From assembly GCA_009919445.1 (NCBI GenBank), contig RGBY01000085.1, positions 1 to 9,557 of the forward strand: 9,557 nt of DNA, in the 5' to 3' direction. A program made the translations under genes and the position numbers. Under the pieces are notes generated by a model. It was given only the letters and a program-made list of their open reading frames with translations. It made no database searches and was not told the DNA's origin. The DNA comes from Planctomycetia bacterium (lineage in GTDB: Bacteria; Planctomycetota; Planctomycetia; Pirellulales; UBA1268). This document shows, piece by piece, positions 6,970 through 9,557 of the stretch; position 1 is the stretch's first letter, and each line of letters starts with the position of its first letter.

Positions 6970-9321
6970 TTAGCTGGCCACCTGCTCAAGCAGGGTGGCC
7001 TGTTGATCATGGCAGGTGAAAAAAATGACCTGATGTCGCTGGGCAAATGTTTTGAGTAAGTCAACGGCCTCGGCTAGCCGATCGGCATCGAAGTGAACCA
7101 GCGGATCATCAAGCAGGATAAAGCCATCGCTCACCTGCAGATAGGTTTCGGCCAAAGCAAGTCGGGTGGCCAAAGCCAGTGCACCCCCGGCGGCCTGCGA
7201 GAGCTGTTCGGGCGTGATGGTGATCGGGCCACGGGTGACCGCATCTGGCAGCGTGCCAGTAAACCCGAGAGCGGCATCAGCCGGCGCGGCCACTGCGGTG
7301 AGTACCTCTGCAATCCGTTGATAGCAGCAGCCGACTTCATGAACCCGCTCGAAGTGGCGTTTGGCTGTCTCGGCCTGGTCACCTACATCCTCGCTCCGCA
7401 GATCACCCAGACTCGCCTCCAGCCCACCACGCTCTGATTCCAGAGCGGCACGGGGCTCGCGACTGGCGTTGAGGCGGGCCTGGGCGGCATCGAGGGCAGC
7501 AATGAATGCCTCGGCGGTGGCGAAGCCTTCGGGAACTGATGGCAGGGCAGCCAATGCAGCCTCGGCCTCACGCAACTGCTGCTGAACAGTCAGCATCGTG
7601 ACCCCGAGCGATTCCAGATTTGTGTGGGCCTGCCGCCATTGAGCAAGATTGTTGTCGTGCGTCGTTGCCTCGTGGTCTCCCTGAACCAGGGCTGTCCGGG
7701 TACTTTCTAGCTCTGCCTCAAGGGTGGGAATGTCTCGGGTTTGTGGTAACGAAGCAGCAGCTGCCAGGTCGGCATCCCAGTCCGCCAGAGAACGTCCTTG
7801 CAGCAAGGCCTTCAGGGTTTGGGCTTTCGTGGCGGCCTCTTGTGCCAAGGCGGCGTGACGAGCGGCCTGCTCGCGGGCCACGGCAACCGTGGGAACGTCA
7901 CAGGCAGCGAGGACGTCGGCCAGCTCGTGGCGGGCGTTTGCCAGGTCAGCCAAAAGCGTGGTCATATCCGCGCCACCGCTGTCGACAATGAGGGTCAAGC
8001 CTGCCGTCTTGAACTGGAATCGACCAGCTGCTGTGCCACGGAGCGGCTGGCTGGAAAGGCTGAGCGTTTCGGCTGGTTCGGGACCCCGGGTGAGTTCCAC
8101 CGTGGCTGCTGCAGTTGGCTCGATCTGCCAGTTCAGTTCCCGGGCGGCAAGCTGGGTTTCAGTTTGTGAGACAAGGCCATCCAGCCGCTCGAGTTTCTCG
8201 AGGATCTCTGGTGCAGGGTGGGCCTGGTTGGCAGCTGCGAGTGCTGCGGCATCACAATCGGCTTTGGCCTTCAAGATCGCATCGTGGCTGGCACGGAGCC
8301 CCGCGACCTGGGCATGGTGGCGGGCAGCGGACAGTTCAGCACGGAGTTTTTCGCCAGTTTCGACCAGCTGTGAGCGGCGGGTTTGCCAAGCAGAAACAGC
8401 AGCCTCGGCAAGCGGCCAGGCGGCAAAGGCTTTCTGTAGTCCGGCGACGTCGGCCTGCAGCCGGAGGGAGCGTTCCTCCAGGGTTTTGCGTTCCGCCAGC
8501 TGTCGACGACGCTCCCCAAAGCCGCTGAGTAGTGCTTCGTCTTGCTGAGTCTGCTTGGCAAGGGTAGCCAACTCGGCCGTGACCCGGTCAATCTCTTGTT
8601 CACGCGAGAGGATCTGCTGCTGCTGATCAACCAGCCGCTGCCAGCTGTACCAGGCTGCCAGGATTTCACCGACGCCCTGCTTCCATTCGTTCCCGATGCC
8701 TTTTTCTTGTCCGTTTTGCCGATCGGGCCGCTGACGGGTCTCATCCCAGCGATTGAAGAATCGCTTGAGTTTTTCTGCGAGCGCCAATTCCAGTTGCTGC
8801 TGATCAACATCACCGGCACCACCTGTGGCAGCCTGAGCGAGGCTGCGGATATCCCGGAGTTCACCGGTATGAGTCTCCAGCGAATGCAGCGTCCGCTCCA
8901 GTTCGTCATGGCCGGTGCACAGCACATGCCGGAAGGTGGCTTCGTTATGCCCGAGCATGTCGGCCAAAAGGGTCGCCACTCCTTGTGGATCGGCCTGGGT
9001 GGTTCCTGAGGCAGCGGTCAGGCTGACTGCTGCGGCTGCTCCCCAGCGTTTGGTGAGGGTGTAGCTGGTGCCAGCATGCAAAAAGGTCAGGGTGACGGTG
9101 GCATGGTCGCCGCCAGGCAGGGGAAACCAGCGAGCCAGGGTGTCACGAAGCCGAGCCGGGGTCAGGTTGCTGGGGGTGAACAGGGCGTGCATGATCGCCT
9201 GTCGTAAGGTCGATTTGCCGGTTTCGTTGGGACCGGCAACCACCGCGACCGGAGCCGAAAGGTCCCAAGAGGCATCCTGGAAGCGGCCGAAGGGGTGCAG
9301 TCTGGCGGAGGTGAGCCTCAT
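6970..9321 (-). CDS. YhaN/Rad50/SbcC-like SMC-family ATPase (probable end-processing complex subunit)
   Basis: This 783-residue protein has the split ABC-ATPase layout of SMC/Rad50 proteins. The N-terminal lobe starts MRLTSARLHPFGRF, as in the YhaN-type AAA_27 family, with Walker A GPNETGKST (30-38, K36). Glutamine- and alanine-rich helical, probably coiled-coil arms span about 230-395 and 455-660. A beta-rich stretch at 398-450 separates them, where Rad50 would carry a CxxC zinc hook; no CxxC is present. The C-terminal lobe has a signature-like LSQAAGGALALATRLALAE (707-725), Walker B FILLDDP (734-740, D738/D739) and the H-loop TCHD (769-772). Such proteins usually work with an SbcD/YhaO metallophosphoesterase to process DNA ends, and the gene just upstream ends in what looks like that partner's tail. 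The start at 9321 has AGGAGGT 9 nt upstream and overlaps the upstream stop (ATGA). YhaN of Bacillus is longer (about 960 residues). The family is well supported; the exact substrate is inferred. Confidence 0.87.
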   Translation of the reverse strand: MRLTSARLHPFGRFQDASWDLSAPVAVVAGPNETGKSTLRQAIMHALFTPSNLTPARLRDTLARWFPLPGGDHATVTLTFLHAGTSYTLTKRWGAAAAVSLTAASGTTQADPQGVATLLADMLGHNEATFRHVLCTGHDELERTLHSLETHTGELRDIRSLAQAATGGAGDVDQQQLELALAEKLKRFFNRWDETRQRPDRQNGQEKGIGNEWKQGVGEILAAWYSWQRLVDQQQQILSREQEIDRVTAELATLAKQTQQDEALLSGFGERRRQLAERKTLEERSLRLQADVAGLQKAFAAWPLAEAAVSAWQTRRSQLVETGEKLRAELSAARHHAQVAGLRASHDAILKAKADCDAAALAAANQAHPAPEILEKLERLDGLVSQTETQLAARELNWQIEPTAAATVELTRGPEPAETLSLSSQPLRGTAAGRFQFKTAGLTLIVDSGGADMTTLLADLANARHELADVLAACDVPTVAVAREQAARHAALAQEAATKAQTLKALLQGRSLADWDADLAAAASLPQTRDIPTLEAELESTRTALVQGDHEATTHDNNLAQWRQAHTNLESLGVTMLTVQQQLREAEAALAALPSVPEGFATAEAFIAALDAAQARLNASREPRAALESERGGLEASLGDLRSEDVGDQAETAKRHFERVHEVGCCYQRIAEVLTAVAAPADAALGFTGTLPDAVTRGPITITPEQLSQAAGGALALATRLALAETYLQVSDGFILLDDPLVHFDADRLAEAVDLLKTFAQRHQVIFFTCHDQQATLLEQVAS
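6976..7000. terminator. Hairpin at the convergent recD / ATPase junction, possible bidirectional terminator
   Basis: GGCCACC (6976-6982) pairs with GGTGGCC (6994-7000). Inside, TGC (6983-6985) pairs with GCA (6990-6992) around the loop TCAA, with one bulged G. The stem starts 55 bp past the recD stop and covers the last codons of the opposing ATPase gene. Neither strand has a convincing U-tract after the stem, so it is not a textbook intrinsic terminator. It may pause both converging transcripts. The 49-bp gap itself (6921-6969) holds no other structure I can support. Confidence 0.3.
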
Positions 9322-9557
9322 CGACCGGTGACCTCCTGAATGAGATCGTGGGCCAGCGTCACGGCATCGGGATGGTTCTTGTCATCGACCAGGCGGCTGA
9401 GCAGCCGTTCTGCCAGTCCACCACTGGCATAGGTCGCAGCAATCCGCTCCCGATCAATCTGCTCATGAAGATCTAGTTCAACAGTAAGACTCAGAAACAG
9501 AGGTCGCAGCCGGGTGAGGACCGTTTCAAGCTTCTGTCGATCAGCGGCATTCAATCG
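9318..9557 (-). CDS. C-terminal 79 residues of a probable YhaO/SbcD-like metallophosphoesterase (5' end outside window)
   Basis: The frame is open at the right edge, so this is only the tail of a gene beginning outside; the TTG near 9554 is an internal Leu codon. No metallophosphoesterase motif (DxH, GDxxD, GNHE) falls inside the window, so the family is not shown directly. The assignment rests on position: the gene ends in an ATGA overlap with a YhaN/SbcC-like ATPase, and in such pairs the exonuclease normally precedes the ATPase. The tail is also of the expected kind: charged and helical (ADRQKLETVLTRLRP), then GGLAERLLSRLVDDKNHPD, recalling the acidic-helical endings of YhaO proteins. The domain that contacts the ATPase coiled-coil base is usually near this end. 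Other possibilities, such as an unrelated upstream gene, cannot be excluded. Confidence 0.55.
   Translation of the reverse strand, partial: RLNAADRQKLETVLTRLRPLFLSLTVELDLHEQIDRERIAATYASGGLAERLLSRLVDDKNHPDAVTLAHDLIQEVTGR
9331..9337 (-). promoter_or_regulatory. Shine-Dalgarno site of the YhaN-like ATPase gene
   Basis: Read on the - strand this is AGGAGGT, a near-ideal anti-16S match, 9 nt before the ATG at 9321. It lies inside the last codons of the upstream gene and fixes the ATPase start despite the 4-bp overlap. Confidence 0.8.

Noticed and set aside
7889..8548. 219-codon + strand open frame, Ser/Ala/Arg-rich, inside the ATPase gene
   Set aside because: It mirrors the coiled-coil coding sequence of the opposite strand; the low-complexity composition is what antisense of Ala/Leu/Gln-rich helices gives.
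1..9557. GATC seems frequent (about 67 by eye, roughly twice a rough composition-based expectation)
   Set aside because: Heavy use of GAT (Asp) before C-starting codons and of ATC (Ile) after G can explain this. The count was by eye and no methylase or clustering is seen.
1..9557. Possible defence island or new anti-phage system
   Set aside because: All genes are accounted for as housekeeping-type end-processing enzymes. There is no mobile element, toxin, methylase, CRISPR or composition break.

Overview
The window is an ordinary-looking stretch of bacterial chromosome with high GC content and very dense coding. It carries two DNA double-strand-break end-processing modules that face each other. 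The first, on the + strand, is a recC-recB-recD operon (positions 1-6920) encoding the RecBCD helicase-nuclease (exodeoxyribonuclease V). The second, on the - strand (positions 9557-6970), is a two-gene unit read right to left. It holds the tail of a probable YhaO/SbcD-like exonuclease gene, followed by a YhaN/Rad50/SbcC-like SMC-family ATPase gene. The two modules converge, with 49 bp between the recD and ATPase stop codons.

Layout: recC enters from the left edge already in progress, so about the first 400 codons lie outside. recC/recB, recB/recD and exonuclease/ATPase are all joined by the same 4-bp ATGA stop/start overlap, which points to two tightly coupled operons. No promoter is visible for either operon; both should lie outside the window. 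There is no gene-free stretch longer than 49 bp, and I saw no tRNA, rRNA, CRISPR array, IS element or prophage gene.

How the genes work together: RecB (3'-5' helicase plus the only nuclease domain), RecD (5'-3' SF1B helicase) and RecC (scaffold and, in Escherichia coli, Chi reader) unwind and resect broken ends and load RecA. RecB keeps all the helicase motifs and the full set of nuclease catalytic residues, and RecD keeps all its helicase motifs, so the complex should be active. The opposing pair resembles the SbcCD/Mre11-Rad50 type of end-cleaning nuclease, in which the ATPase clamps DNA and gates its metallophosphoesterase partner.

Organism: a Gram-negative-type bacterium using RecBCD rather than AddAB or AdnAB. 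The gene order recC-recB-recD without ptrA, the divergence from the enterobacterial proteins and the YhaO-YhaN pair suggest something outside Enterobacterales. Planctomycetota is a guess I cannot prove from this sequence. I found no clearly new system. The most notable points are the side-by-side placement of the two end-processing machines, a RecB much shortened between its first helicase motifs, and an SMC-type ATPase with an eroded ABC signature and a beta-rich module where a zinc hook would be.
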